Of a stretch of 42,159 nt of DNA, positions 8,707-17,435 are shown in pieces. Numbering within the stretch: position 1 is the first letter of the stretch; each line of letters starts with the position of its first letter. This DNA comes from Lachnospiraceae bacterium (GTDB lineage: Bacteria > Bacillota > Clostridia > Lachnospirales > Lachnospiraceae). The translations under genes were made by a program, and so were the position numbers. The notes beneath the pieces were generated by a model. It saw only the letters and a program-made list of their open reading frames with translations. It had not been told where the DNA came from and did no database searches. Location of the stretch: positions 1-42,159 of the forward strand of contig JAEFAR010000022.1 of NCBI GenBank assembly GCA_016287675.1. The letters run 5' to 3'.

Positions 8707-9252
8707 TTACTCCTCCAGCTTAACAGATAAGAATGATTTTTTAACCTTGACGGAGTACTTGAGTTCGTAAGTTTCCCGGCCCTCATTCATGGCATTCATG
8801 ATCTCTTCGATCTCCTTTGCAACGCTTTCGTCCGTCATGTACCATCCCAGGAAGGTGTTTACTGTGTCGCGGCACGGTGCATTTTGTTTTTGCTGCGCGA
8901 ACAGTGCGAATTTCGGAGAATTCTTGCCGCCCTTGTACTTCTGGGATCTGATCACACTGCTGCATCGAACGATGACTCCCTCATTTGGGGAAGTGATCGT
9001 GATCTCGCCCGAAGGATTCGTCTGTTTTATTTCGACGTTTGCTTTGGTCTTCCTGACCTCGTTTCCCATAAGCACATCCAGCGACACATTCAGTTTTTCC
9101 GAAATAATAAGGAGCTTCTCGACTTCCGGATAGCCGTTTCCCGATTCCCATTTTGAAACTGCCTGTCTGCTGACATCCAGCATCTCAGCCAGATCCTCCT
9201 GTGAAATGTTTTGCTCTTTTCGGATCGTTCTTAAATTCTCTGCGAAATTCAT
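8707..9252 (-). CDS. XRE-family transcriptional regulator
   Basis: 181 aa from the ATG at 9252, preceded by GGGAGGA. The N-terminal helix-turn-helix (residues 1-60) reads NLRTIRKEQNISQEDLAEML and VSRQAVSKWESG, a classic Cro/CI fold. The C-terminal part (about 75-181) is a domain I do not recognise, with charged helices and Cys at two positions. The gene ends 1 bp before the ABC ATPase start, so it probably regulates that exporter operon. A 15-bp palindrome upstream at 9326-9340 is a candidate operator. Confidence 0.85.
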   Translation of the reverse strand: MNFAENLRTIRKEQNISQEDLAEMLDVSRQAVSKWESGNGYPEVEKLLIISEKLNVSLDVLMGNEVRKTKANVEIKQTNPSGEITITSPNEGVIVRCSSVIRSQKYKGGKNSPKFALFAQQKQNAPCRDTVNTFLGWYMTDESVAKEIEEIMNAMNEGRETYELKYSVKVKKSFLSVKLEE

Positions 9253-9325
9253 GTTGTCCTCCCTGTCTTGCATCATTTTTATCAAAAGCCCCGTAAAAAG
9301 GCTACCAACTCACATTTGCATTTTG

Positions 9326-9340
9326 GCAACTTCAAGTTGC
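9326..9340. promoter_or_regulatory. 15-bp palindrome, candidate XRE operator
   Basis: GCAACTT-C-AAGTTGC is a perfect inverted repeat in the divergent region between the XRE regulator gene and the chromate-transporter pair. The link to the regulator is inferred from position. Confidence 0.4.
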
Positions 9341-9424
9341 GCACCTTTAAAATAGCACTTTTGAGGGGAATTGTATATAAAAAAGAATTCATATGCCTGC
9401 TGCTCCCACCCAAGTTTTTTAAGT

Positions 9425-9443
9425 TTTACAAAACGGTTGTAAA
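9425..9443. promoter_or_regulatory. Inverted repeat upstream of the chromate-transporter genes
   Basis: TTTACAA-AACGG-TTGTAAA is a perfect 7-5-7 inverted repeat 38 bases before the first chrA-like start. Its right arm could double as a weak -35 (TTGTAA), with TTAAAT 18 bases downstream. Confidence 0.35.
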
Positions 9444-9480
9444 GGTGTATGCTTTTAGCATTAAATTCAGAGGATAAAAC

Positions 9481-10023
9481 ATGAACAAGCAACTTGAACT
9501 TTTTCTGACCTTCGCCAAGATCGGCGCTTTCACCTTAGGCGGCGGCTATGCCATGATCCCGCTGATTCAACGGGAAGTGGCGGAAAACAAAAAATGGATC
9601 ACAGACAAGGATCTTCTGGACGTTATTGCCATAGCTGAATCCACACCGGGACCCATCGCCATTAACGCCGCGACTTTCATCGGTAACCGCGTGGCAGGCG
9701 TGTCGGGGGCGATCTGCGCCACTCTCGGAGTCGTCCTCCCCTCTTTTCTTGTGATCCTTGCGATCTCCTACGTATTTGAAGCATTCAAGCATATAAAGGC
9801 TGTGGAATACGCCTTTTGGGGCATACGTGCCGGAGTTACCGCCCTGATCCTGAAGGCTTTTTTCACGATGTTCAAACAATGCAGGAAAGATTGGCTCAGC
9901 ATCCTTCTTATGGTGCTGGCTTTCGCCTGCGTGGTGTTCTTTAAGATAAATGCCATCTTTGTGATCCTTACATGTGCTGTCATCGGTATAATCTCATTTC
10001 AGTTAAGGAGGACGAAAGAATGA
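9481..10023 (+). CDS. chrA: Chromate transporter, half-size subunit 1
   Basis: 180 aa, one ChrA domain of the short-chain type. Conserved blocks are FTLGGGYAMIPLI, IAESTPGPIAINAATFIG and GVVLPSFLVI, with about five membrane segments. Short ChrA proteins occur as adjacent pairs that make a two-subunit transporter, as here. Family members that have been studied export chromate; in gut clostridia the real substrate may be another oxyanion. AGAGGAT precedes the ATG. The stop overlaps the next start (ATGA). Confidence 0.9.
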   Translation: MNKQLELFLTFAKIGAFTLGGGYAMIPLIQREVAENKKWITDKDLLDVIAIAESTPGPIAINAATFIGNRVAGVSGAICATLGVVLPSFLVILAISYVFEAFKHIKAVEYAFWGIRAGVTALILKAFFTMFKQCRKDWLSILLMVLAFACVVFFKINAIFVILTCAVIGIISFQLRRTKE

Positions 10024-10625
10024 CTCTTCTTGAACTCTTTTGGACCTTCTTTAAGATCGGGCTTTTCACCTTCGGCGGCGGCTACGCTATGCTGCCGCTG
10101 ATCCAGAGCGAAGTCATAGCGCACGGCTGGGCCACCACTGAAGAGATCGTGGATTTCATCGCCATCAGTGAAAGCACCCCGGGGCCGTTTGCCATAAACA
10201 TTTCCACTTTCATCGGTCGTACCGTGGGAGGCATCCCGGGAGCATTTTGCTCCACTTTCGGTGTAGTGCTCCCTTCTTTCCTCGTGATCCTCATCGTTTC
10301 GCATTTCTTTTCGAAATTTAAAGAAAGCAAAGCAGTTAAAGGCGCAATGACCGGTCTTCGTCCCGCTGTGGTGGGTCTCATTGCATCCGCGCTATTAAGT
10401 GTGGGAATGAAGGTTTTTATTCCCTCGGAAAGCCTGATCGCTGCTTTCAAAGAAGGCTTTAACAGGAGTACTTTAAATATCTTTACGGAGGTTTTGCCCC
10501 TCATCATAAGCATCACATTGTTTATCGTCTCCGCTGTACTTGCTTTCAAAAAAAAGCATCCCATAATGATCATCTGTCTGTCGGCAGTAGTGGGGATCAT
10601 TACGGGATATGCCCTTGGATTATAG
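10020..10625 (+). CDS. chrA: Chromate transporter, half-size subunit 2
   Basis: 201 aa from the ATG at 10020, preceded by AAGGAGG within the upstream gene. It repeats the ChrA motifs (FTFGGGYAMLPLI, ISESTPGPFAINISTFIG, GVVLPSFLVILI). It is longer than its partner, with an extra loop near residues 125-160. Coupled by a 4-bp overlap, it presumably forms a heterodimer with subunit 1. It ends 11 bp from convergent thiC, and no terminator is visible between them. Confidence 0.9.
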   Translation: MTLLELFWTFFKIGLFTFGGGYAMLPLIQSEVIAHGWATTEEIVDFIAISESTPGPFAINISTFIGRTVGGIPGAFCSTFGVVLPSFLVILIVSHFFSKFKESKAVKGAMTGLRPAVVGLIASALLSVGMKVFIPSESLIAAFKEGFNRSTLNIFTEVLPLIISITLFIVSAVLAFKKKHPIMIICLSAVVGIITGYALGL

Positions 10626-10636
10626 CTTTCTAAATC

Positions 10637-11950
10637 TTACAATATATCGATGACTTCTCCCGCGAGGGCTTTGTTCATGCTTCGAACTGCGCAGAACTTG
10701 CCGCACATGCTGCAGGTCTCGCTATGATCGTCTTCGGGCGCACGGCTTGCACGAATGGCCTTTGCGGTCTCGGGATCCAGCGCTTCAAGCCACTGTGCTT
10801 CCCAATCAAGCTTCTTCCTTGCTTTTGCCATCCTGTCGTCTCTGTCACGAGCACCGGGTATGCCCTTTGCAATGTCCGCCGCGTGTGCTGCGATCTTGCT
10901 CGCGATGATACCCTGATGAACATCATCCACATTGGGAAGAGCGAGGTGTTCTGCAGGAGTCACATAGCAAAGAAACGCTGCTCCTGCTGCCGCCGCAATG
11001 GCGCCTCCGATGGCTGCGGTAATGTGATCGTAGCCCGGTGCGATGTCTGTAACAAGGGGCCCGAGAACGTAAAAAGGTGCTCCCTTACAGATTGTCTGCT
11101 GTATCTTCATGTTTGCTGCGATCTGATCCATGGGAACATGTCCCGGGCCTTCAACCATTACCTGAACATCCTTTTCCCATGCTCTTTCCGTAAGCTCTCC
11201 CAGACGCAGGAGTTCTTCGATCTGGCAACGGTCCGTTGCATCCGCAAGGCATCCGGGCCTGCAGGCATCGCCAAGTGAGATCGTCACGTCGTACTCACGG
11301 CAGATCTCCAGGATCTCATCATAGTACTCGTAAAAAGGATTCTCCTGTCCCGTCATCGCCATCCATGCAAACACAAGGCTTCCTCCGCGGCTCACGATGT
11401 TCATCTCCCGCTTTCCTTTTCTGATCTGATCTATGGTGTCACGGCTGATTCCGCAGTGGAGCGTCACAAAGTCCACTCCGTTCTCCGCATGAAGTCTGAT
11501 CACATCCAGGAAATCTTTGGCAGTAAGTTCCTTAAGGTCTCTCTTGAAATGTATGACCGAATCATAGATGGGAACCGTTCCGATCATGGCTTTACACTTC
11601 TCACAGAGCATCTTTCTGAAAGGCTCCGTGTCTCCGTGGCTTGACAGATCCATGATGGCTTCCGCGCCCAGTTCAACCGCTCTCTGCACCTTTTGAAGTT
11701 CCGCATTTATGTCTTTGCAGTCTCTGCTGACTCCCAGATTTACGTTTATCTTCGTCTTCAGCATGCTTCCGACGCCGTTGGGGTCGAGGCATTTGTGATT
11801 CCTGTTTGCGGGGATCGCAACCTTTCCTTCAGCCACCATCTGCCTGATGAATTCAACTTCTCTGCCTTCTTTTTCTGCCACTGCCTTCATTTCAGGGGTA
11901 ATGATGCCCTTTCTTGCGGCTTCCATTTGTGTGTGATAATTTCGTTCCAT
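10637..11950 (-). CDS. thiC: Phosphomethylpyrimidine synthase ThiC
   Basis: 437 aa, a radical-SAM enzyme that converts aminoimidazole ribotide to HMP-phosphate, the thiamine pyrimidine. Seen motifs are [50 protein letters not shown] and the C-terminal cluster ligands [10 protein letters not shown] (CX2CX4C). The length fits clostridial ThiC. A GGAGAT ribosome site is present. It is the last thi gene, cut off from thiD by about 470 bp holding six hairpin repeats, so it may be expressed differently from the rest of the operon. It lacks its own riboswitch. Confidence 0.97.
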   Translation of the reverse strand: MERNYHTQMEAARKGIITPEMKAVAEKEGREVEFIRQMVAEGKVAIPANRNHKCLDPNGVGSMLKTKINVNLGVSRDCKDINAELQKVQRAVELGAEAIMDLSSHGDTEPFRKMLCEKCKAMIGTVPIYDSVIHFKRDLKELTAKDFLDVIRLHAENGVDFVTLHCGISRDTIDQIRKGKREMNIVSRGGSLVFAWMAMTGQENPFYEYYDEILEICREYDVTISLGDACRPGCLADATDRCQIEELLRLGELTERAWEKDVQVMVEGPGHVPMDQIAANMKIQQTICKGAPFYVLGPLVTDIAPGYDHITAAIGGAIAAAAGAAFLCYVTPAEHLALPNVDDVHQGIIASKIAAHAADIAKGIPGARDRDDRMAKARKKLDWEAQWLEALDPETAKAIRASRAPEDDHSETCSMCGKFCAVRSMNKALAGEVIDIL

Positions 11951-11979
11951 ATTGATCTCCTGTGTACTTAGTGGTTATA

Positions 11980-12416
11980 TTTTTTGCTCCGCCTCTACTT
12001 TACTTGCCTGCTTTTTGCATCGGAAAGCTTCCAAATTAGTGTTTCCGATGCTTTTTTTACTCCGCCTCTACTTTACTTGCCTCATTTAGGCATCGGAAAG
12101 CTTCCAAACTTGTGTTTCCGATGCTTTTTTCTCTCTGCCTCTACTTTACTTGCCTCTTTTTGGCATCGGAAAGCTTCCAAATTTGCATTTCCGATGCTTT
12201 TTTCTCTCCGCTTCTACTTTACTCGCCCCATTTTGGCATCGGAAAGCTTCCAAACTTGCGTTTCCGATGCTTTTTTCGCTCCGTTGCTACTTTACTCGCC
12301 TCATTTTGGCATCGGAAAACTTCCAAATTTGCATTTCCGATGCTTTTTTTGCTCCGCTTCTACTTTACTCGCCTCTTTTTGGCATCGGAAAGCTTCCAAA
12401 CTTGCATTTCCGATGC
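11980..12416. repeat. Six-copy tandem array of 73-bp hairpin repeats between thiD and thiC
   Basis: Six hairpins start at 12017, 12090, 12163, 12236, 12309 and 12382, an exact 73-bp period. Each is 35 nt: GCATCGGAAA, an inner GCTTCC-containing loop, then TTTCCGATGC. In copies 1-5 a run of six or seven T follows on the plus strand, so each looks like a plus-strand intrinsic terminator; copy 6 abuts the thiD stop codon and has no T-run. The 38-bp linkers (CTCCGCCTCTACTTTACTTG and variants) are also conserved. The first linker follows a T-run, so the array may begin with a broken copy. The period is not a multiple of three, so all open frames across it are artefacts. Confidence 0.92.
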
Positions 12417-13205
12417 CTACACATGCCAGAGAGGACCTGAGCCTGCACCAAGGTCGAGATCTTGGGCGATGCAGTTTGTGAGGTACCTCTTCCCCCGCTC
12501 CACGCTGTCCACAAGGCCGTAACCCCGAGCAAGGAAAGACGCGATGGCGGAAGACAGCGTACAGCCTGTTCCGTGGGTGTTGGGATTGTCGATGCGTTTC
12601 CCTGTGAGCCGCACTGTCTTCATGCTCTTAAGGCAGAGGATGTCCGTCGACATGTCGGAAGCAGCCATATGCCCGCCCTTAAGAAGAACGGCGCAGCCGA
12701 ATTCTTCCGCGATCTGCTTTGCGCATCTCACCATGTCCTCTTCCGTTTCTATTGATGAAACACCCGTAAGTACGCAGGCTTCGGGAATGTTGGGCGTGAT
12801 GAGAGTCGCCTGCGGGATCAGTTCTTTTTTCAGTGTCTCCGTGGCCTCATCTTCCATGAGCTTCGCACCCGAAGTCGCCACCATGACCGGGTCGAGGACA
12901 ATGTTCTCAGCTTTGTAAAAAGCAAGTCTCTCCGCGATCGTGCGGATGAGGTCTGCCCCCGCGGTCATTCCGATCTTCACCGCGTCAGGGCGGATGTCCT
13001 CAAAAACAGCATCGATCTGATCCTTTAAAATGTTTTCCGGCATTTTTAAAATGCTTCTGACTCCGGTCGTGTTCTGGGCTGTGACCGCAGTGATCGCGCT
13101 CATCCCGAAAACGCCGCAGCCCTTCATCGTCTTAAGATCAGCCTGGATGCCGGCGCCTCCGGAGGAATCACTTCCCGCAATTGTAAGTACAGTATTTTTT
13201 TTCAT
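12417..13205 (-). CDS. thiD: Hydroxymethylpyrimidine/phosphomethylpyrimidine kinase ThiD
   Basis: 262 aa from the ATG at 13205; a few codons upstream are also open but the family start [13 protein letters not shown] fits. Motifs are [36 protein letters not shown] and the anion-hole block [20 protein letters not shown]. It phosphorylates HMP and HMP-P with ATP to HMP-PP for joining to the thiazole. The stop codon touches the last hairpin of the repeat array. It lies about 170 bp after thiW with no clear terminator between them. Confidence 0.95.
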   Translation of the reverse strand: MKKNTVLTIAGSDSSGGAGIQADLKTMKGCGVFGMSAITAVTAQNTTGVRSILKMPENILKDQIDAVFEDIRPDAVKIGMTAGADLIRTIAERLAFYKAENIVLDPVMVATSGAKLMEDEATETLKKELIPQATLITPNIPEACVLTGVSSIETEEDMVRCAKQIAEEFGCAVLLKGGHMAASDMSTDILCLKSMKTVRLTGKRIDNPNTHGTGCTLSSAIASFLARGYGLVDSVERGKRYLTNCIAQDLDLGAGSGPLWHV

Positions 13206-13372
13206 TTTATCCCCATCCTTTGTTATCACTTTAATGCTGCATTCTCTGTTGTAATTATTTCCGTTTTGTCTACCGCAATCTCAACGGCATTTTCTGCTAT
13301 GGCTTTTGCCGGATCATATGCTGTATTATCTGAAGTATCAACTTCTCATTCCACACAGTTTTCTGTAGCTTA

Positions 13373-13888
13373 TCAGCCTTTTCCCGCCAAAAGATTCTGA
13401 AGGTTCTTGAGCAGATGCGTCTGATAAAGAACCGAGATCAGGCATATGGCTATCAGAGTGCCTCCCGCAGTGCTCACAAGAAAAGGAACAACGTAAACAA
13501 AAAGTGCCACTTCCTTTCCCATTATGAACGCAGCGACGGGAAACGCCAAAAGTCCGCCGAGAATTCCGGTGCCGATCACTTCTCCCATGTAAGTCAATGT
13601 AAGCTTACCCGTGTATCTGTAGATCAGACCGCAGCAAAGTGCACCCACCATGCTTCCGGGGAAAGCAAGAAGTGTGCCTGTTCCAAGAAGATTTCTGATG
13701 AGGGATGTACTGAATGCAATGCCCACTCCGTACCAGGGTCCCAGGAATACAGCAGAAAGCACGTTAACCATGTGCTGAATGGGAAAACATTTTGATCCAC
13801 CCACAGGGATCGAAAAAGCGGATAATGCAACAGCCAGTGCAGTAAACAATCCTGCCAGTACAAGTTTCTTAAGCTCTAATCTTTTCAT
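13373..13888 (-). CDS. thiW: ThiW, S-component of an ECF thiazole transporter
   Basis: 171 aa with about five to six membrane segments. The N-terminal LAGLFTALAVALSAFSIPVG and the block KCFPIQHMVNVLSAVFLGP, GTLLAFPGSMVGAL are typical of ThiW. ThiW is a TPP-regulated substrate-binding membrane subunit thought to import the thiazole precursor using shared ECF ATPases encoded elsewhere. The start overlaps the thiM-thiE stop by 4 bp. Its partner ThiM salvages thiazole alcohol, so transport and salvage are linked. Confidence 0.93.
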   Translation of the reverse strand: MKRLELKKLVLAGLFTALAVALSAFSIPVGGSKCFPIQHMVNVLSAVFLGPWYGVGIAFSTSLIRNLLGTGTLLAFPGSMVGALCCGLIYRYTGKLTLTYMGEVIGTGILGGLLAFPVAAFIMGKEVALFVYVVPFLVSTAGGTLIAICLISVLYQTHLLKNLQNLLAGKG

Positions 13889-15450
13889 TTGAAAATTACC
13901 TCCATAACCTTTTCTTTTAAGATCTTTGCAGCCCTTTCAACATTATCTTCTCCAAAAATGCCTGAGACAACAGCAACTCCGGATATTCCCGAACCCCCGA
14001 GCCTTTCGACGTTGCCTGAGTTGATCCCGCCGATGGCGACCACGGGGATCGACACGGCTTTTGTTATCTCTTTATACATTTCAAGGCTTGTAACAGGCTT
14101 TGCATCGAGCTTCGTGGCGGATCCGAAGGCAGCTCCCACACCGAGATAATCCGCTCCGTCCGCTTCCGCTTTCAAAGCTTCCTCAAGGTTGTGCGCCGTT
14201 GCTCCGATGATGCGATCTTTCCCAAGGATCTCTCTCGCTTTTACGATGCTGCCGTCTTCCTGTCCCAGATGAACGCCTGCCGCCCCAACTTTCAGGCAGA
14301 CATCCGTGCTGTCGTTGATGATCAGAGGAACATGAAACTCATCACAGACCTCTTTTACGACCTTTGCCTTCTCGACCGTTTCCGCCTCGCTCAAGTGCTT
14401 TTCTCTGAGCTGGACCAGGCTTACGCCTCCAAAAAGTGCTTCCGTTACGGCTCCTGCAAGATCCAGTCCTTTTTTAAGGCATCCTCTGTCGGTCACTGCA
14501 TAGAGAGCGAGATCCGCAGCGGAAAACTGCTTTCTCCAAGACTCTCCCGACATGCTTAAAGTGTCTAAAAGGAGAGTCTTAAAGGATGCGATCCCCCTTC
14601 TACCTTCCGTAAGGCATCGTACTTCAGCCTTCCTTGCGGCCCGACTGTAAAGCAGGATCCCGTCCCTGACAGCATCCGTAAAGCAGAGTCCGCTCTTCTT
14701 CGCATCTCCCAGAAAAGCTCCGAGCACGGCAGTCATCATACATCCGGCTCCGGTAAATCGTTTCTGCATTTCGCATCCTCCCGGAAGCACCTCAAACAGA
14801 CCTTCTTCGGCAGACACAAGCCTCACCTTTTCGCCGCTCTCAACGATCACTGCTCCCAGTCTTTCGGAAAGAGAAAGCAGTGACTTTTCATTTGCTCCTT
14901 CTCCTGACGCTTCCACTCCCTTGACATGATCAGATCCTTTGGCTTCTTTGATAGCATCAGATGCTTTGACTTCTATTGAGACTTCCATTTTGAAGACCTT
15001 CTCTTTTAAAGATTTTTCTTTGAAGGCTTCCTTTTCGTCTGCTTCCTCTTTCAGTGTTTCGAACAGTCCGCAGAGCGTCCGTATCTCGGCTGAATTCCCA
15101 CGCACGCAGGTCACCTTCACTTCTTCCAAAAGATCTTTAATCATCTTTTTTCTGAAGTCCGATGCTCCCACTCCCACCGGGTCAAGGATCACAGGTATCC
15201 CTTTTTCATTTGCAGCCTTTCCCGCCGCAAGATAAGCCTTTTTTCTTTCTTCCGACGGTGTTCCGGTGTTAAGTACCAGCGCATCAGACATAGAAGTGAT
15301 CTCCGCTGCTTCTTCCGGAAAATCCGCTCCCACAGCCGTTCCGCCCACTGCAAGGATCGCGTTTACGGCATCCGTTACCGTTATGTAATTGTTGATAATG
15401 TGCACCTGAGGGTGATTTTTTAGATAAGCGGTCATTTTCTCTTTCGCCAC
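13885..15450 (-). CDS. thiME: Bifunctional hydroxyethylthiazole kinase / thiamine-phosphate synthase (ThiM-ThiE fusion)
   Basis: 521 aa. Residues 1-300 are ThiM (HIINNYITVTDAVNA, LDPVGVGAS, RGNSAEI, RFTGAGCMMTAVLGAF). Residues about 313-521 are ThiE (LYAVTDRG, SLVQLREK, INDSTDVCL, GVHLGQEDG, VAIGGINSGNV). The protein phosphorylates thiazole alcohol and joins it to HMP-PP. An unusual Lys/Glu-rich insert of about 45 residues (131-176) separates RGNSAEI from VKGVEA, which are normally close together in ThiM. The start is uncertain: GTG at 15450, or ATG at 15435 five codons in; neither has a strong ribosome site. Confidence 0.93.
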   Translation of the reverse strand: MAKEKMTAYLKNHPQVHIINNYITVTDAVNAILAVGGTAVGADFPEEAAEITSMSDALVLNTGTPSEERKKAYLAAGKAANEKGIPVILDPVGVGASDFRKKMIKDLLEEVKVTCVRGNSAEIRTLCGLFETLKEEADEKEAFKEKSLKEKVFKMEVSIEVKASDAIKEAKGSDHVKGVEASGEGANEKSLLSLSERLGAVIVESGEKVRLVSAEEGLFEVLPGGCEMQKRFTGAGCMMTAVLGAFLGDAKKSGLCFTDAVRDGILLYSRAARKAEVRCLTEGRRGIASFKTLLLDTLSMSGESWRKQFSAADLALYAVTDRGCLKKGLDLAGAVTEALFGGVSLVQLREKHLSEAETVEKAKVVKEVCDEFHVPLIINDSTDVCLKVGAAGVHLGQEDGSIVKAREILGKDRIIGATAHNLEEALKAEADGADYLGVGAAFGSATKLDAKPVTSLEMYKEITKAVSIPVVAIGGINSGNVERLGGSGISGVAVVSGIFGEDNVERAAKILKEKVMEVIFK

Positions 15451-15532
15451 TTGCTGAGAGACCTGCTTTTGAAGAATGTGAAGAACGCTCCGTCATGCAT
15501 ATGCTTGCGGGATAGTTATCGGAGGCCGGAAA

Positions 15533-15562
15533 ACAAAAAAGCGCCATCCGATCAGATGACGC
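15533..15562 (-). terminator. Riboswitch expression-platform terminator
   Basis: On the minus strand an 8-bp stem (GCGTCATC with GATGGCGC, one G-U) and a six-base loop are followed by a run of seven T (15534-15540 as A on plus). It sits between the TPP aptamer and thiM-thiE, the place expected for ligand-controlled termination. Confidence 0.85.
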
Positions 15563-15598
15563 AAAACAGCAAGTTTACATTAAAACGCGAATGTTGAC

Positions 15599-15678
15599 GA
15601 TTCCTACGTTGGCATTATCCAAATCAGGTTTTAGGGTCGTGCTCTCGCACCTCTCAGCCTTGCGGCTCCCCTTGTCTT
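15599..15678 (-). promoter_or_regulatory. TPP riboswitch (THI element)
   Basis: Read on the minus strand the sequence contains the conserved blocks GGGGAGCC, GGCTGAGAGG, GACCCT, ACCTGATTTGGATAATGCCA and CGTAGGAA in order, the hallmark of the thiamine pyrophosphate aptamer. It lies in the leader of the thi operon. When bound by TPP it should favour the terminator at 15533-15562 and shut down thiM-thiE, thiW and thiD, and thiC if it is read from the same transcript. Confidence 0.97.
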
Positions 15679-15696
15679 ATATTTTATTCGCGGACA

Positions 15697-15725
15697 AATA
15701 TAGCACAGATGTATTTCATGTGCAA
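15697..15725 (-). promoter_or_regulatory. Promoter of the thi operon
   Basis: On the minus strand TTGCAC (15720-15725), a 17-base spacer and TATATT (15697-15702) put transcription start near 15690, just ahead of the TPP aptamer. Confidence 0.75.
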
Positions 15726-15845
15726 GTTAAATCTACTAATGGGTTTGATTGTAGTACATGATAAAGATCAGACTGATAAAGGTTCCGCATTATAGCATTG
15801 CACCACTATGCCTTTAAAAATCCTTTTACTTTTTGTAAAATATAC

Positions 15846-15874
15846 TTGACATTTTGTAAAGCATATGTTATTTT
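15846..15874 (+). promoter_or_regulatory. Promoter of the membrane protein / XRE operon with TTTTGTAAA repeats
   Basis: Consensus TTGACA (15846-15851), 17 bases, TATTTT (15869-15874). Two direct repeats of TTTTGTAAA lie at 15833-15841 and 15852-15860, one just upstream of the -35 and one in the spacer. They are candidate operator sites, perhaps for the small XRE regulator that ends this operon. Confidence 0.65.
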
Positions 15875-15947
15875 ATGATCACAACCTTAAGGTGTGAATT
15901 CATATTTCTTTTAAAACTTTTGTTTAACAACTCACAGGGAGAGTAAA

Positions 15948-16142
15948 ATGAAACAAAATATACAACTTTCGACTTTGATATTACTGGGATTTGCGATCGC
16001 TTCACTTGTTTTTATCTGTATGGCGATCTATCACCGGACCGTTACACCCTATCTTTACATAGCAGGTTTCCTTAATGCCGTATCGATAGTCGGAAAAGCA
16101 GTGATCAGAAGGAAAGGAGAGCAAAAATGTCAAAAAAAGTAA
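15948..16142 (+). CDS. Small two-helix membrane protein
   Basis: 64 aa with two hydrophobic segments (about 9-27 and 33-50) and a basic C-terminus. I do not recognise a family. GGGAGAG precedes the ATG. It overlaps the next gene by 16 bp and is the first gene of a three-gene operon ending in a small XRE regulator. Small membrane proteins beside such regulators are common in Firmicutes; they are often unassigned. Confidence 0.7.
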   Translation: MKQNIQLSTLILLGFAIASLVFICMAIYHRTVTPYLYIAGFLNAVSIVGKAVIRRKGEQKCQKK

Positions 16143-17167
16143 GGAACCTGATCCTAATTCTCGGTTCCATTGTCGTATTTATCGCACTTTTATTGATCTT
16201 TTATCCAAAAAACAATTATTCTTCAAATTTTGAAACAAACGTCACCATACGTGATTCCTCTGCGGAAAACGATACCTTCGAAACATCCGTTGATGTTAAA
16301 AGAAAAGGGATATACGTGATCTCCTTTTCTTTTTGGCAGGGCGAAAGTCCAAACTACCGTGTTCCCGGGTTTATCAGCGGTATCACAATCCTTGACGAAA
16401 AGGGAAATATTGTTAAAGCGACTTCCGCCGGAGCTCTTGAGATCGAATACACCCCTATAACACTTGAAAAGGGCAAGTACACTTTAAAAGTAAAAGTGCT
16501 CAGCGATCAAAAGTCCTATGATGAATTCTGTCAAAAATACCTTGATATGCCTTCATCAGCAGACACCATCGACATTTTTAAAGACGGCTCCTGGCAAATG
16601 CACTACAACTTTAAAATACAACAATATGTCGGCCTGTTCATTATCGGATTAATAGCAGGCAGCATCTTCCTTGTGGCTGTTCTGATGATACCCATCCTGG
16701 ACTTTGCCCGAATCGACAACGACAAAACCAAACAATATGACGAACGTCAGATCGCAATGCAGGGTAAGGCATATAAATACGCATTTTACACCATGCTCAT
16801 CTACTTTTCTCTTATAGCATTACTCACATTGCTAAACGACCTTCCGCTTTTTATTAAGCTCCCTTTTTCTTCCGATCTGCTTATCATCTTCGGATTACTT
16901 CTCGGAATCATTGTATTTGCGGTCACGGCGGTAATGAAGGATGCATACTTCAGTCTTAACGATAACAAGAATTTTTTCATAACATTTTTTTCTATTCTTG
17001 CTTTTGTTAATCTGGCCTTGGGCATATATCATATTGCCCACGGAGATATTGCAAGAGACAACGGATTCACCATGGTCAATTTCGGAAATCTTTTGTTCGG
17101 AACAGCTATGCTCGTCTTACTGATCTCATTGCTGTTAAAGAAGATCAAAGACAGAAAAGAGGATTGA
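16127..17167 (+). CDS. Multi-pass membrane protein with N-terminal extracellular domain
   Basis: 346 aa. One N-terminal membrane segment (about 7-25) is followed by an extracytoplasmic beta-rich domain (about 30-165, with YVISFSFWQGE and EKGKYTLKVKV). A further membrane segment lies near 170-192, then a cytoplasmic motif YDERQIAMQGKAYKYAF and about four more helices. The DERQ-x-GKAYKYAF block recurs in Firmicute membrane proteins encoded next to small XRE regulators; their function is unknown to me. GGAGAG ribosome site. The downstream regulator starts 2 bp after its stop. Confidence 0.75.
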   Translation: MSKKVRNLILILGSIVVFIALLLIFYPKNNYSSNFETNVTIRDSSAENDTFETSVDVKRKGIYVISFSFWQGESPNYRVPGFISGITILDEKGNIVKATSAGALEIEYTPITLEKGKYTLKVKVLSDQKSYDEFCQKYLDMPSSADTIDIFKDGSWQMHYNFKIQQYVGLFIIGLIAGSIFLVAVLMIPILDFARIDNDKTKQYDERQIAMQGKAYKYAFYTMLIYFSLIALLTLLNDLPLFIKLPFSSDLLIIFGLLLGIIVFAVTAVMKDAYFSLNDNKNFFITFFSILAFVNLALGIYHIAHGDIARDNGFTMVNFGNLLFGTAMLVLLISLLLKKIKDRKED

Positions 17168-17168
17168 T

Positions 17169-17366
17169 ATGAAAAACCTGAAATTAAAAGCCGCCAGAGC
17201 TGCGTTGGATCTTTCCCAGCAGGATCTGGCGGACAAAGTGGGAGTCTCGCGCCAAACGATCAATGCGATCGAAAAGGGCGACTACAACCCGACAATAAAT
17301 CTGTGTATAGCGATATGCAAAGCTTTGAACAAAACACTTGATGAACTGTTTTGGGATCCTTCATAA
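17169..17366 (+). CDS. Small XRE-family regulator (stand-alone HTH)
   Basis: 65 aa, essentially only a Cro/CI helix-turn-helix: RAALDLSQQDLADKVGVSRQ, TINAIEKGDYNPT, ICKALNKTLDELFW. This compact type is found at the end of operons for membrane proteins and usually acts on its own operon. The TTTTGTAAA repeats at the operon promoter are a possible target. The stop codon lies in the loop of the following terminator, so this is the last gene. Confidence 0.9.
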   Translation: MKNLKLKAARAALDLSQQDLADKVGVSRQTINAIEKGDYNPTINLCIAICKALNKTLDELFWDPS

Positions 17367-17383
17367 CGAAGGATCCCATTTTT
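17353..17383 (+). terminator. Intrinsic terminator after the XRE operon
   Basis: GGGATCCTTC (17353-17362) pairs perfectly with GAAGGATCCC (17368-17377) around a five-base loop holding the stop codon, followed by ATTTTT. Confidence 0.9.
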
Positions 17384-17435
17384 CTAAAAGATATAAGGTC
17401 ACTTTTTAATGCCCCATCATCCCAGTCCCCGGGGT

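Noticed and set aside
11980-12416. CRISPR array
   Set aside because: Spacers between the hairpins are themselves repeated, the unit is too long, and no cas genes are in the window.
11984-12522. Overlapping plus-strand open frames of 96-165 codons across the hairpin array
   Set aside because: They exist only because the 73-bp repeat lacks stop codons in all three frames; the translations are shifted copies of the same repeat, and they have no ribosome site.
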